Source of the DNA: an uncultured Prevotellaceae bacterium
GTDB taxonomy: Bacteria > Bacteroidota > Bacteroidia > Bacteroidales > Bacteroidaceae
Direction of reading: 5' to 3'
DNA length: 64,000 nucleotides
Assembly (NCBI GenBank): GCA_900318115.1
Contig: ONJJ01000007.1
Span: 121,726 to 185,725, forward strand
The position numbers were made by a program, and so were the translations under genes. Each line of letters opens with the position of its first letter. Position 1 is the stretch's first letter. Below, piece by piece: positions 51,260 through 61,400 of the stretch. A model generated the notes under the pieces. It worked only from the letters and a program-made list of their open reading frames with translations, did no database searches and had not been told where the DNA came from.

Positions 51260-54200
51260 TTACTTCACGAGAACCTTGCGCACCTGGCCATCGGCATTGC
51301 GCACAACGTTGACACCCTTCTGAGCGCTCTGCAGCTTGCGGCCGCTGAGGTCGTAGCGGGCAGCACCGTTGTTCTGGTCAGCCATGGCGTTGATACCGGT
51401 TGCCACGTTGATTTCGAAAGCCACGGAGGTAGCACCGAGGGTAGCGAAGGTAATATGGTTGAACTGAGCACTGCCCTTCACATCCACGGTCAGCACCTGA
51501 CTCTTGGCCAGTACGTCGTTGTTCGCGAAGCCGAGGACTCGCATACCCTTGGCGGTTTGCTTGGTCATCAGTTTGGCGTCGTCGGAGTTGACAGCAAGCA
51601 CCTCGCCTGCAATCTGCATCTGGAAGGCAGCGAACTCACGGCTGTCGTCGAGGCTGATGACATAGCGGGTCACTCCATTGCCGAGGTTGGTGGCAGCGGC
51701 GGCGAGCGTGCCGGCTACCGCGTTCCGTGCACGGATAGCGCTGGGCAGCGAACCATCAACATTCAGACCGAGGGTGAGGTTCATCAGAGCCTGTGCATCG
51801 GCTACATCGATGAAACCGTCGCCGTTCACATCGTACTTCTCATACTTCTCGTAGGTCTCGGGATCCTCAGAGAGGATGGCATCCCAAATCTCATCGTTCT
51901 CGAGCAGTTCGTCTACGAATTCGTCGAAGTCATCGAAGTCAATCACACCGGAGTTGTCCAGGTCGCCCGGCACATTCTGCTGAGCAGTTGTTGCGGCTGC
52001 GATGATGGCGTCAATCTCCTCGACCGTGATGGATTCGATGTTCTGACTCGACGAAGTCAGTACGTTCTGGCGGGCATCGAGGTCAGCACGGGCAGCATCC
52101 ACCTTGGCCTGCAAAACGTCTAACTGAGCATTGTATTCGTCGGCAATCAGGGCGTTCTGCGGCTCGTCCAGAATGGCTTTGGCCTCAGCAATAGCCTCGT
52201 CCAGAGCATCGAGTTCTGCCTTCAGTTCCTGATAGATAACCTGACTGTCGGCCACGCGCTGAGCGGCGAGGTCGTCATCCAGTTGAGCAACGAGGTCTTC
52301 CATAGCAGCCTTGTTACCATCCAGCGACAGGTCTACATCGAATGCCAGAGCGTCGATAGCAGCCTTGGCATCGACTATCAGCTGCTGGCTGGCAGCACTG
52401 TCTTCGCTCTTAGCCAGTGCCTCGGCAGCGGTCTTCTGGGAACTCTTGTAAGCCTCGAAGGCAGCCTTGTCGGCAACCAACTGTGCGGCAGCGTCCTCGG
52501 CAGCGGCATCAATGGCAGCCAGGGCGGTGTCGAAGTCGTCAATGGCAGCGGCGTAGACATCAGCATTAGCCACGAAAGCGGCATCAGCATCCATCTCGGC
52601 CTTCTTGCTGGCAGCGTCAGCTTTCAAGTCATCCAGCTGGCTGTTCAGTGCTTCGAAGTCGGAGGTGTAGAGTTCGCCCTCCACCTCTTCGGTGGCAAAG
52701 GCATCCAGACGTGCAGCCAGTTCAGTGTAAGTTGCCTGGCTGGCAGCTGCTGCCTCCAGAATCGTGGGCAGTGCATCGGTGATAGCATCGGTGTCGATGG
52801 AGCTGTCTGCGGTGAGCGAACCTGCGGTATACTGAGCCTTCACGTCAGCGAAAATGGCGTCGATAGCAGCCTGCTGAGCAGCAATCTGTGCATCGTAGGT
52901 GACCTGCACGCAGTCAGCGTAGTCAGCAATCACATCGCTTGCAGCGTTGATGGCGGCCTGCACTTCAGCAATCTGCTCGTTCAGGGCATTGTTGGCAACT
53001 TCGTTCTCAGCGCTGGCATCCAGAGCTGCGATTTCAGCGGCGATAGCAGCCTTCTCGGCATCGATGTTGCTCGTGGCGTCGAGGTTGCCGGCAGCATAGC
53101 TCTCGTCATTGTTGTCGGTCAGGACATCAATTTCGTCCTGAATAGCCTGCAGATTGTCTGCGAACAGGTCGACGACGGTGGCATATACAGCGCCGGCAGC
53201 GAACTTAGCCTTCAGGGCATCCTGCTGGGTCTGTAGGGCTGCAATGTCGGCTTTGATGGCTTCGTTGGCAGCTTCGTTAGCAGCTTCGGCGGCATCGGCG
53301 GCAGCCTGCACGGCAGTGATGGCATCTGTCACGGTGGCCTTCTGAGCAGCCACAAATGCAGCCGTCAGTCCGTCGGGAATATAGGCATCGCGTGTTTCAT
53401 ATTTGTTTTCTACAGCTTCCTGGGCTGCGGCAATCAGCGCCTGAATCTCGGTCAGGTTCTCCTGGAAATGATCCTTCACGTGCAGCGCATTGACGGCTTC
53501 GGTGAGGGCTGCGAGCTGAGCAGTCAGCTCGGGCACTGTCACCTCGATGAACGGAGTCAGGAAGTCTGTCCACTGAGCCTCGGCATAGTCTGCTTCGGTC
53601 TTGAGGTTGGCGATGTCGGTGTCGATGGCCTCACTGCCGAAGTCCACCAAGGTCGTGGTGCTGTTGAGCTCATTGTTCAGGTGGGCAGCCGTGAAGTTGG
53701 TCTTCATCTGGTCAATCGAAGTATAGATGTCCTCAATGCGAACGGCATATTCGCCGATGACATCAGCGTCGTTGGCGCTGATTTCTTCAATCTTCTTCTG
53801 GGAGGCAGTCTTGTACTCGTTCCAGTAGTTCAGGAGCGTGTTGTAGCGGGCGTCGTTCTGAGCCAGCAGGGCATCATACTTCTTTTCGGCATCATCGAGC
53901 ACTTTCGCGATACTGGCCTTGATGGCTTCGTTCTCTTCGAACTTCAAATTGCCTGCCAGCACTATTGCCTCCGCATCCAGCGCATCGACCTTTTCTGAAA
54001 TCACATTGAGTTGTGCGGTGAAGGTTTCTACGACCTCCTCCATATCATACCCGTTGATTTCGTTCTGGGCATCCTCGACATCTTTCTTCAGCTGCTTGAT
54101 CTGCTCGGTAATGGTTGCCAGCGCAGCCTCCTCGGCAGCCTTCATGTCCTTGAGGTCACCGGCCAGTGGCGCCACGATAGCATCCACGGCCGCCTTGTTC

Positions 54201-55312
54201 TCCTCCAGGGTCTTTCCCTCGTCGTATCCGAGGGCTTCAATAGCGGCAGCAGCATTGTTGACCAGTTCCTCGCACTTCTTGCTGTCGCCCTCCTGAAGCA
54301 GAGCCACCACGGCAGCACTCTGTGTTTCCTTGTAGGCCTCGAACTCAGCCTTCAAGTCTTTTGCCAGAGATGCTTTAATGGTGATGACGTCTTCCAGACG
54401 ATACGCTCTGGCTGAGGGGGTACCGACTACGAAGTTCTTGAGTACTATTTCGGATTCTCCTGTCAGGGTCTCATCAGCCTTCAAAGTGATTGTGAAGAAG
54501 GTTCCTTCTTCGCCGTTGAACTTGGCATTCGTGGGAGAAGAAAGAGTGAATTTGCCCGATGAGGGGAAATAGTTGAAAGATGCACTCGCGGGAATACGGC
54601 TGGTATAGCCAAAGTATTCATCCTCTTCATCTTGAACGATACTAATGCCTTCAGGAAGCGAGATGACGCCCTGCATAGATACCAATGCAGCGTCATTGCT
54701 CATGCTGATGGCAATCGTCTTTGTTTCGCCTTTGGTGAATATGACTTCATCCTGGTCAGCGGAGAAAGACACCTCGATTTTAGCGGGGATATCGATGGGA
54801 CTGACCGGTGTTTCTACTACAACGGGTGCTGCTTCAGTAGTCGTAGCGGTCGTCTTGCCAAACGAGGCTGTCAGACCTTCTGACATTTCTGTCACACCGG
54901 CTTTCGTCGTTGCCTTGAAGGTGAACAGCGTGCCAGACGTACCTTTAATAGTAGAAGTAAGGTCAGAGCCGACGACGACGAATTTCACGACATTCTTGGG
55001 CAGCTGGTCTTTCTGGACGGCTCCTTCCACGGTGAACTTTCGTGTCAGGCGATCAGCATTCTTTTCCTCACTGCCTTTCACAAAGTCAAGTTCTGTCGGA
55101 AGAGTGATTTCGAACTGGAGGTCTGAGATTTGATCCGACTCCAGATTCTCCATTACAACAGCCAACGTAACCTCCACCTTGTTGCCTACAGTCTCGGACT
55201 TGATATCTCCCAGCGAGAGCTTTACTCCTGCAGAGGTAGGAATTGCGAAGGCAATCACCGCAAACAAGGAAAGCATCAACTTGCTGAAGATACTTGTGGT
55301 AAGAGTTTTCAT
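51260..55312 (-). CDS. giant surface protein with cohesin-like domains, FIVAR-like helical repeats, dockerin module and sorting tail
   Basis: A 1350-residue protein with a signal peptide (LMLSLFAVIAFAIPTSAG). Two cohesin-like beta domains (about 30-165; about 178-310, ISLPEGISIVQDEEDEYFGY) are followed by a very long helical region (about 320-1110) of degenerate 70-90 residue repeats, Ala- and Asp-rich, including two copies of the module F-E-A-Y-K...DS...AI-EAL...SL-x-NKAA found also in the 955-residue protein. A dockerin-type module lies at about 1113-1185 with two EF-hand loops (DLDNSGVIDFDDF and DVNGDGFIDVADA). A third cohesin-like domain (about 1200-1310) and the tail YDLSGRKL...GQVRKVLVK end it. 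No enzymatic motif is seen. It is likely secreted by the type IX system and may bind partners through Ca2+-dependent contacts; that is inferred from domain types. Confidence 0.8.
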   Translation of the reverse strand: MKTLTTSIFSKLMLSLFAVIAFAIPTSAGVKLSLGDIKSETVGNKVEVTLAVVMENLESDQISDLQFEITLPTELDFVKGSEEKNADRLTRKFTVEGAVQKDQLPKNVVKFVVVGSDLTSTIKGTSGTLFTFKATTKAGVTEMSEGLTASFGKTTATTTEAAPVVVETPVSPIDIPAKIEVSFSADQDEVIFTKGETKTIAISMSNDAALVSMQGVISLPEGISIVQDEEDEYFGYTSRIPASASFNYFPSSGKFTLSSPTNAKFNGEEGTFFTITLKADETLTGESEIVLKNFVVGTPSARAYRLEDVITIKASLAKDLKAEFEAYKETQSAAVVALLQEGDSKKCEELVNNAAAAIEALGYDEGKTLEENKAAVDAIVAPLAGDLKDMKAAEEAALATITEQIKQLKKDVEDAQNEINGYDMEEVVETFTAQLNVISEKVDALDAEAIVLAGNLKFEENEAIKASIAKVLDDAEKKYDALLAQNDARYNTLLNYWNEYKTASQKKIEEISANDADVIGEYAVRIEDIYTSIDQMKTNFTAAHLNNELNSTTTLVDFGSEAIDTDIANLKTEADYAEAQWTDFLTPFIEVTVPELTAQLAALTEAVNALHVKDHFQENLTEIQALIAAAQEAVENKYETRDAYIPDGLTAAFVAAQKATVTDAITAVQAAADAAEAANEAANEAIKADIAALQTQQDALKAKFAAGAVYATVVDLFADNLQAIQDEIDVLTDNNDESYAAGNLDATSNIDAEKAAIAAEIAALDASAENEVANNALNEQIAEVQAAINAASDVIADYADCVQVTYDAQIAAQQAAIDAIFADVKAQYTAGSLTADSSIDTDAITDALPTILEAAAASQATYTELAARLDAFATEEVEGELYTSDFEALNSQLDDLKADAASKKAEMDADAAFVANADVYAAAIDDFDTALAAIDAAAEDAAAQLVADKAAFEAYKSSQKTAAEALAKSEDSAASQQLIVDAKAAIDALAFDVDLSLDGNKAAMEDLVAQLDDDLAAQRVADSQVIYQELKAELDALDEAIAEAKAILDEPQNALIADEYNAQLDVLQAKVDAARADLDARQNVLTSSSQNIESITVEEIDAIIAAATTAQQNVPGDLDNSGVIDFDDFDEFVDELLENDEIWDAILSEDPETYEKYEKYDVNGDGFIDVADAQALMNLTLGLNVDGSLPSAIRARNAVAGTLAAAATNLGNGVTRYVISLDDSREFAAFQMQIAGEVLAVNSDDAKLMTKQTAKGMRVLGFANNDVLAKSQVLTVDVKGSAQFNHITFATLGATSVAFEINVATGINAMADQNNGAARYDLSGRKLQSAQKGVNVVRNADGQVRKVLVK

Positions 55313-55362
55313 ATATCCTTTGGATTTTGAGTTCTTGTGTGAATAGTTTGAATTAGGGAAAT

Positions 55363-55398
55363 GGGTGCATGGGGCAAACCTGAGTCCCCATGCAACCC
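55363..55398 (-). terminator. hairpin between the 2346- and 1350-residue giant genes
   Basis: GGGTGCATGGGG (55363-55374) and CCCCATGCAACCC (55386-55398) form a 12-bp stem with one bulged base and an 11-nt loop. There is no strong U-tract on the minus strand and no TAnnTTTG box follows before the next start, so partial read-through is likely. Confidence 0.65.
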
Positions 55399-55419
55399 TT
55401 CAAGATATCGGCTCGTTTC

Positions 55420-58400
55420 TTACTTCAGAACCTTGCGAATGGTGCCGTCGCTGCCGGTGATGATGTTGATACCGCGCTTCAGGCTGTTGACCATGCGGCC
55501 ACCGAGGTCGTAGATGCGACCCATGATGCCCTGCTCGCGAGTGGAGCTGACGCCCGTGGCAATCGGACTGCTGACAGCGAAACGGGTAGCAAAGGCGTTG
55601 GCATCGGAGAAGACCACCTTCTCAATTGCCACACTGCCACCCTGGTAAGCATCGGTGCGCTTGACGTCGAGGTAGAGGACTGCGCCCTCTGTGCCGTCGA
55701 AAGCCTCGTTCTTGATGGAGCTACCAATGATGCGGATGGCACCGCTGCTGAGTTCGTTGCTGAGCAGATCGTGGTTAGCAGCACGCTCGCCCAGCGACTG
55801 ACCTATGAGTTCCATACCCTCGGGCAGCACGACATCCAGCTGGAAGCCTGTATAGGCTTGGTTATTGGTGAGGTCGACTGCTATGCGCATGGTCTCGCCG
55901 TCGTTGTTCAGGACTCTCAGGGCAACAGCTTCGGCTGCTTGGGCGCCAGCCTCGATACCACGGACGGAAGCGTAGGCCTCGCCGCGACGGTCACCGTAGA
56001 GGATGACATTGACAACTGCCGAAGCGTCGACGACATCAATGTATCCATCCTGATTGACATCGTAGGAAGGATGATCCTCAGCTGTAGCGTCTTCGTTCTC
56101 GAGAGCGAACTTCAGAACCGTGCGATAGTCGGTGACATTCACTTCGCCGTCGCCGTCGACGTCGCCGAGGGTGCCGTTCCTGACCTGATCCAGCAGGGCT
56201 TCGAGGTCAGCGGCAATGCTTGTGACACTGTATTCCACAGTCACATAATCACTGCCAGACCAGGAACTATATTCGGCGTCATCCTTGAGCCAGTCATGAT
56301 TCCCGAAGATGGATCCGTAGCTGGTATCATCGTTCTTTTGGTTCTGCAGGCGGGTGATGCGTGCGCTGATATCACTCTGTCTGGTCAGCATGTCAGCCCA
56401 GACGTCTGCAGCATAGTCCTTCTGGTTCTTCGTATCGGACAGGACTGCGTTGATCTCTGCATAGGTTGCATTCAGATCATTGATGAGGTACTGAATGTCG
56501 GCTGCCGCAGCGGTGGTGCGATAGGTATTCAGATTGTTCTCCCAATTGTCAAATGCGTCTTGGGTATACTGATAATAGGGCAAGTACTGGTATAGCTTTG
56601 TCTTGTTTGCTTCCCTGGTTGATTCGGCATTGCCGCTGTTCCATTCCAGGTTTTCAATATACCAGGAATATTTACTCGCTGTCCGTTCATCGTATCCTTC
56701 GAAAGCTGTCTTGAACGTTTCCGTCTGACTGTTGAGGTTGTTGAAGCGACTTACGAAATTATTATAGTTGGTTTCGTTCGTAGTGTTCCTGCCCTCATAA
56801 ACGGCTCTCGTGGGATCCAGCTCGTTCGCTTCGAACAGGTCGAGTGCTACTTCGAGGTCTTCCTTGTAGTAGAGGATCTTGGAAGCGTTCTTCTCGATGA
56901 AGGCCTTCTTCTCTGCAATGAACTCCTTGAGGGCTGTCAGATCTGCGCTGTATTCAGCCACGTCTGCGAACGGGAAGTCCGTAGCAAAGTCGGTCTTGCC
57001 TTCCAGACGCTCGATGGTCGCATTCAGGCCTGCCAGCGTCTCTGCGCTGAGACCCTTGTTGGCTGCTTCACGCATGTCGGCAGACAGCTGTGCAGCATCA
57101 TCACGCAGTGTCTCGAGAGCAGCACTCTCTGCAGCCACATCAGGAGTATAGAGCTGGAATTCAGACATATGACCGAAGACGTCGCCCGAATTGGTGCTCT
57201 CTATATACAAGCGGATAAACTTGTAGCCCTTCGTTAAGAATTCATCAGTGGTAATCTTCTCTCCTAGCTTTACATAAGGAGTACTCAAGGTTGTAAGCGG
57301 CACGCATTCACTCTTGGTAGCACCAGGGACATTTGTTCCATAGACGCCCCACTGGGTGACATGTCCTGTCGTGATTTTGTCACGACGAGTGAACTCCATA
57401 TAAACGGTGCTGGTCGTAATGGGCTCTGCAATCTCGACCTGGAGATAATGGCTACCAACAGTCTCTTTGGCCTTGTCACCTGTCCATGCAGAGTGCCAGA
57501 AGTTATCGTCGCCTGTCACTCCGTCTAACAATGCTGTAAGACTACCTTCGGTTGCTTCTGTATACGGGCTGCTCAGCTGTGCCACATCAGTGATGAGAGC
57601 CTTACCCTCTGGAGCAAGCTTCGTGACATGGTCCTTGAAGCCGTCCACATCATCTTTGAAGGCTGTCGCTGCCTGCTCGTCGGCGGCCAGCAGCTTGTTG
57701 TACTCCGTGTTGAGCGCATTGATGATGATATCCTTCTCGTCGTCGATAGCGTCCAGCAACGCGTCCTCGATCTGCTTGTTGTAGTCCTTGAACTGTACAT
57801 CGAAAGACTTGCCTCTCAGGTCATTGATGGTGTTCTGCAGGCTCTTGAAGTAGACATCGGAATCCAGCGTATAACCCTCGACGACAGCCTTGGCGGCATC
57901 AAGCACCTTCTGCAGTTCGTTGAGCTGGGTCTCGGCTGCTGCACGTTCGGCAACGTCATCTGCAAAGTTTGCAGCGAAGTCTACGCTGGCGTTGGTGACA
58001 AAGTTCTGGAGGTCAACTCTGTAGGTGAATGCTTTCTCAGCATTGTTCAGCCTGTTGTTCCGCAGCCAGTACAATGTGTTCAGGAGGTTGTCAACGGTGC
58101 TTTCGTACGATGCGTTCAGATCTTCATACGGCGATACGAACGTCAGCGCAGTCAGCTTGTTCTCTGCATTTGTGAGCTCTGTGGTGAAGTGAGCCAGCGT
58201 ACTGCCCTGCTTCTCTGCTGTGAGTTCTGCATCGAAGTCTGCCAGGGCAACCACGGCATCATCGAGTGCGGGAACGTTGGAGGCATCGTAGGCGGCCTGG
58301 GCGGCCTTCACTTTGGCGACAGCACCGGCGATGGCTGCATTCTGGTCATCAACGGTCGTTGCCCAGACAGAGAGTTCTTTCCTGGCATCATTGAGCTTAC

Positions 58401-61400
58401 CTTCGTAGGTCGCCTTCCTGCTGTTCTTCCAGAAATTGTCAATGGTGGACTGGACAGCGGCCTTGAAGGTCGTTTCGGCGTCAAGGATGGCAGTTTCGTA
58501 ACCCGTGGCGGCCTTAATCTTATCGGACTTCTGGTCGAAGAAGGCGGGAGCTTTGGTCTTGGCGTACTCTTCCTCACCGGCAGCCTGCAGCTTGTCGATG
58601 TTATCGGCAATCGTGTACAGCGTGGAACTCAGGGCATCGGCAGCGGGCTTGAAAGCAGCCTGCAAGTCGTCATCCTTGATGGTCTGGTAGGGGCTCAGGA
58701 TGGATGTGACGCGGTTATAAGTAGTCCGGGCGGCCTTGACGGCAGCATCGAGGGCTGCTTTCTTAGCAACATTCTCGGCCTCGATATCCGCATTATTAGC
58801 GTCTTCGATAGCGGCCTCGGCGATGCGGACTTTGCCGTCTATGGCCTTGATATCGTCCAGTTTGCCGTTGGTGGCAGACTCGCCGGCGGCAAAGCCTGTG
58901 AGCAGGTCGATGGCATCGATTTCGGTGAGGTAACCACCTAAGGTCTTCTGCAGCTCTGAGAGCTGGGTAATCTTGTCCTTGTCGTAGGCATCCGGGTTGG
59001 CCTTCACCACGGCCAGCTTGTCGCTCACCTCCTGTGCTACGGTCTTTTGGTAGACACGCAGTTCTGCCAGGGCTGTATTCTGCTCGTTGTATGCCGCAAG
59101 GTTAGTTGCGGAGTTGGTGACTGCGGCTGCAGCGTCCTTCGCCATCTGTTCCAGAACGGGCTTCTGCTCGTTGATGACAGCGGTGCCTGCATTGGTGTGG
59201 TTGTGGGCATCCACCAGCTTCTTCCAGATACCGCTGGTGGCATCGGAGCCGAGCTGCGTCTGGTATTCAGCGAGTTTGCCGAGATACAGGTCTTTGGCAC
59301 CGTTCGGATTCAAGGCATCTGCATCGGTGATAGCCTTCGTAGCATCGTTGATAGCTTTCTGGGCGACAGCTACGAGCGGGAATACGGCATCATAAGCCTT
59401 GTTGTTGTCCTCAAATGCCTTCTGGTCTGCAATGGCCTTGTCCACCACATTCTGGATGTCTGTGCGGATGGTCTTATAGGCATTGAGGATTGTGGTTTTC
59501 TTGTCCACCAGTGTGGGAGTGGCTGCGCTGTATGCGTCGTCGCGGGCTTTCTTCTGGGCGGCGATGGCTGTCTCTACGGCACTCCAGTCCGGAGTGATGT
59601 CCTTGGCGTTGGCAGCGGCTTCTGCCTTCTTGGCGATTAGCAAGGCATCCACTTCTCCAGCTTCCTTATCCACATCTTTCTTCGCAGCAGCATTGTCTTC
59701 GATAGCCTTGACCTTCGTCTTCAGGGCCTTGAGGGCGTCTGCAATCTTGCCGGTCAGCTGCTCGGTGATCTTCAGCAGCTCGGCACTGGAAGCATTGTAC
59801 TCACTGGCGTTGGTGTGGGGCTTGCCTTCCTCTGCCGTGATGTTCCCGGCTTCGGTATCGATGAGGCTCTTCACAGCCACGAGGTCGCTGTTGAGTGCTG
59901 CATATTGAGGTTCTGTCGTGAGCTTCCCGATACGGGTGTTGAGGTCATCATAGCCTTTTGTCCCCTGAGCTTCAGCAAGGCTGGCCTTGGCCTCTGTGAG
60001 GTTCGTATCGTAGGTGTTGATGGCCACCTGAAGGTGGTAGGCATCCGTTTCGCTGACCAGTTTGTCGGTCAGTTTCTTCAGTTCGCCGACGAAATCATAC
60101 GAGACATCCACGGCAGCGAGGGCATCGTAATGGGCCTGCCCCGTCTTTGCCATCGCGGCCTCGAAAGCCTTGTTCAGCTTTTCGACCTCGCCTTCGATCG
60201 TGGTGAGCTTGTCGTTGTATCCATTGTAGTTCGAGGCATATACCTCGCTGGCTTTCACCTTGGCGATATCGTCTGTGAAGGTCTTTGCCGTCGTCTTTGC
60301 CACCTGGGCTACAATGGCGTCATAGGCTACTACGGAACCGATGGTCCAAGTTGCATAGTTCCCGATCATGTCGGCTATTTTGGACTTGGCGTCCAAGAAT
60401 TCCTTCGTGGTCTTATAGGAGGTACCATTGGCCTTGTTGGCTTCGACCTTGGACTTGATGGCATCAAGTTCCTGCTGGATGTTGGCGGCATAGTCGGTGT
60501 ACTTGGCAGCACCTGTGTACTTCCCGTCGGCAGACTTCTTGTCGCCGGCTGCCTTCTTGGCATCGTCCAGGCTCTTCTGCAGAGCTGCCACATCGTCGAG
60601 GTTGGCGTGGTAGTCATTGACGTTCTGGGCTCGGGTCTTGTAGTCGGCCACGGCCTTGTCTGCCTTGCTGATCAGCGCCTTGAAGGACTCTTCGGTCACG
60701 GCAGGAATGTTGGCAGCCTTGCTGTCGATGAAGGCCTTGACGGCATCCAATGCATCGGTGGCAGCCTTCTTCTCGGCAGCTGCTTCGGCTGCGTATTCAG
60801 TCTTGGAGAACGTGACGCCGTTGACATCGTCCAACTTGTTCTGATACTGCGTATTAACAGCAGTATTGTACTTGTCCTTCAGAGCCTTATTGTCCGTGAC
60901 AGCCTTGGTGATGGCGGCTTCGGCATCGCTGATGGACTTGTCGAGTGCGGCTTCATCGGCAACGACGGTGCCTTCCTGATACTCGCTGGTGACAGCGTTG
61001 CTGACGGTCGTCACCTGGGTGTTCAGGGTCTGGATGTTAGCAGTAACCACACTGACCAGAGCTTCTGCAGCTGCAGGAGTAGCCTTCAGGTAGTCCTCGA
61101 TCTCCTTCTTTGCCTTTGTGAAATTCCCGATGGCTGTAGCAACCTTGGCGGACAGCGTTACATAGGTGTCCTTGTTGGCCTTGGCGGCAGCGATAGCGGC
61201 ATTGTAGGCGGCTACGGCTGCTGTGGCTTCAGTAGGTTCTGTAGCAAACTTGAGGTTGTTGCCAGCATAGGCATCCTCAACCAGTTTCTTGTAAGCGGCG
61301 AGCTTGGCGCTGGCTGCCGTCTTAGCGGTCAGGGCTGCCTGATAGGGCTTGATGTTGGAAGCCTTGTCTGCGGCAGAGAGGGTAGCGTCCCAGTCGTTGA

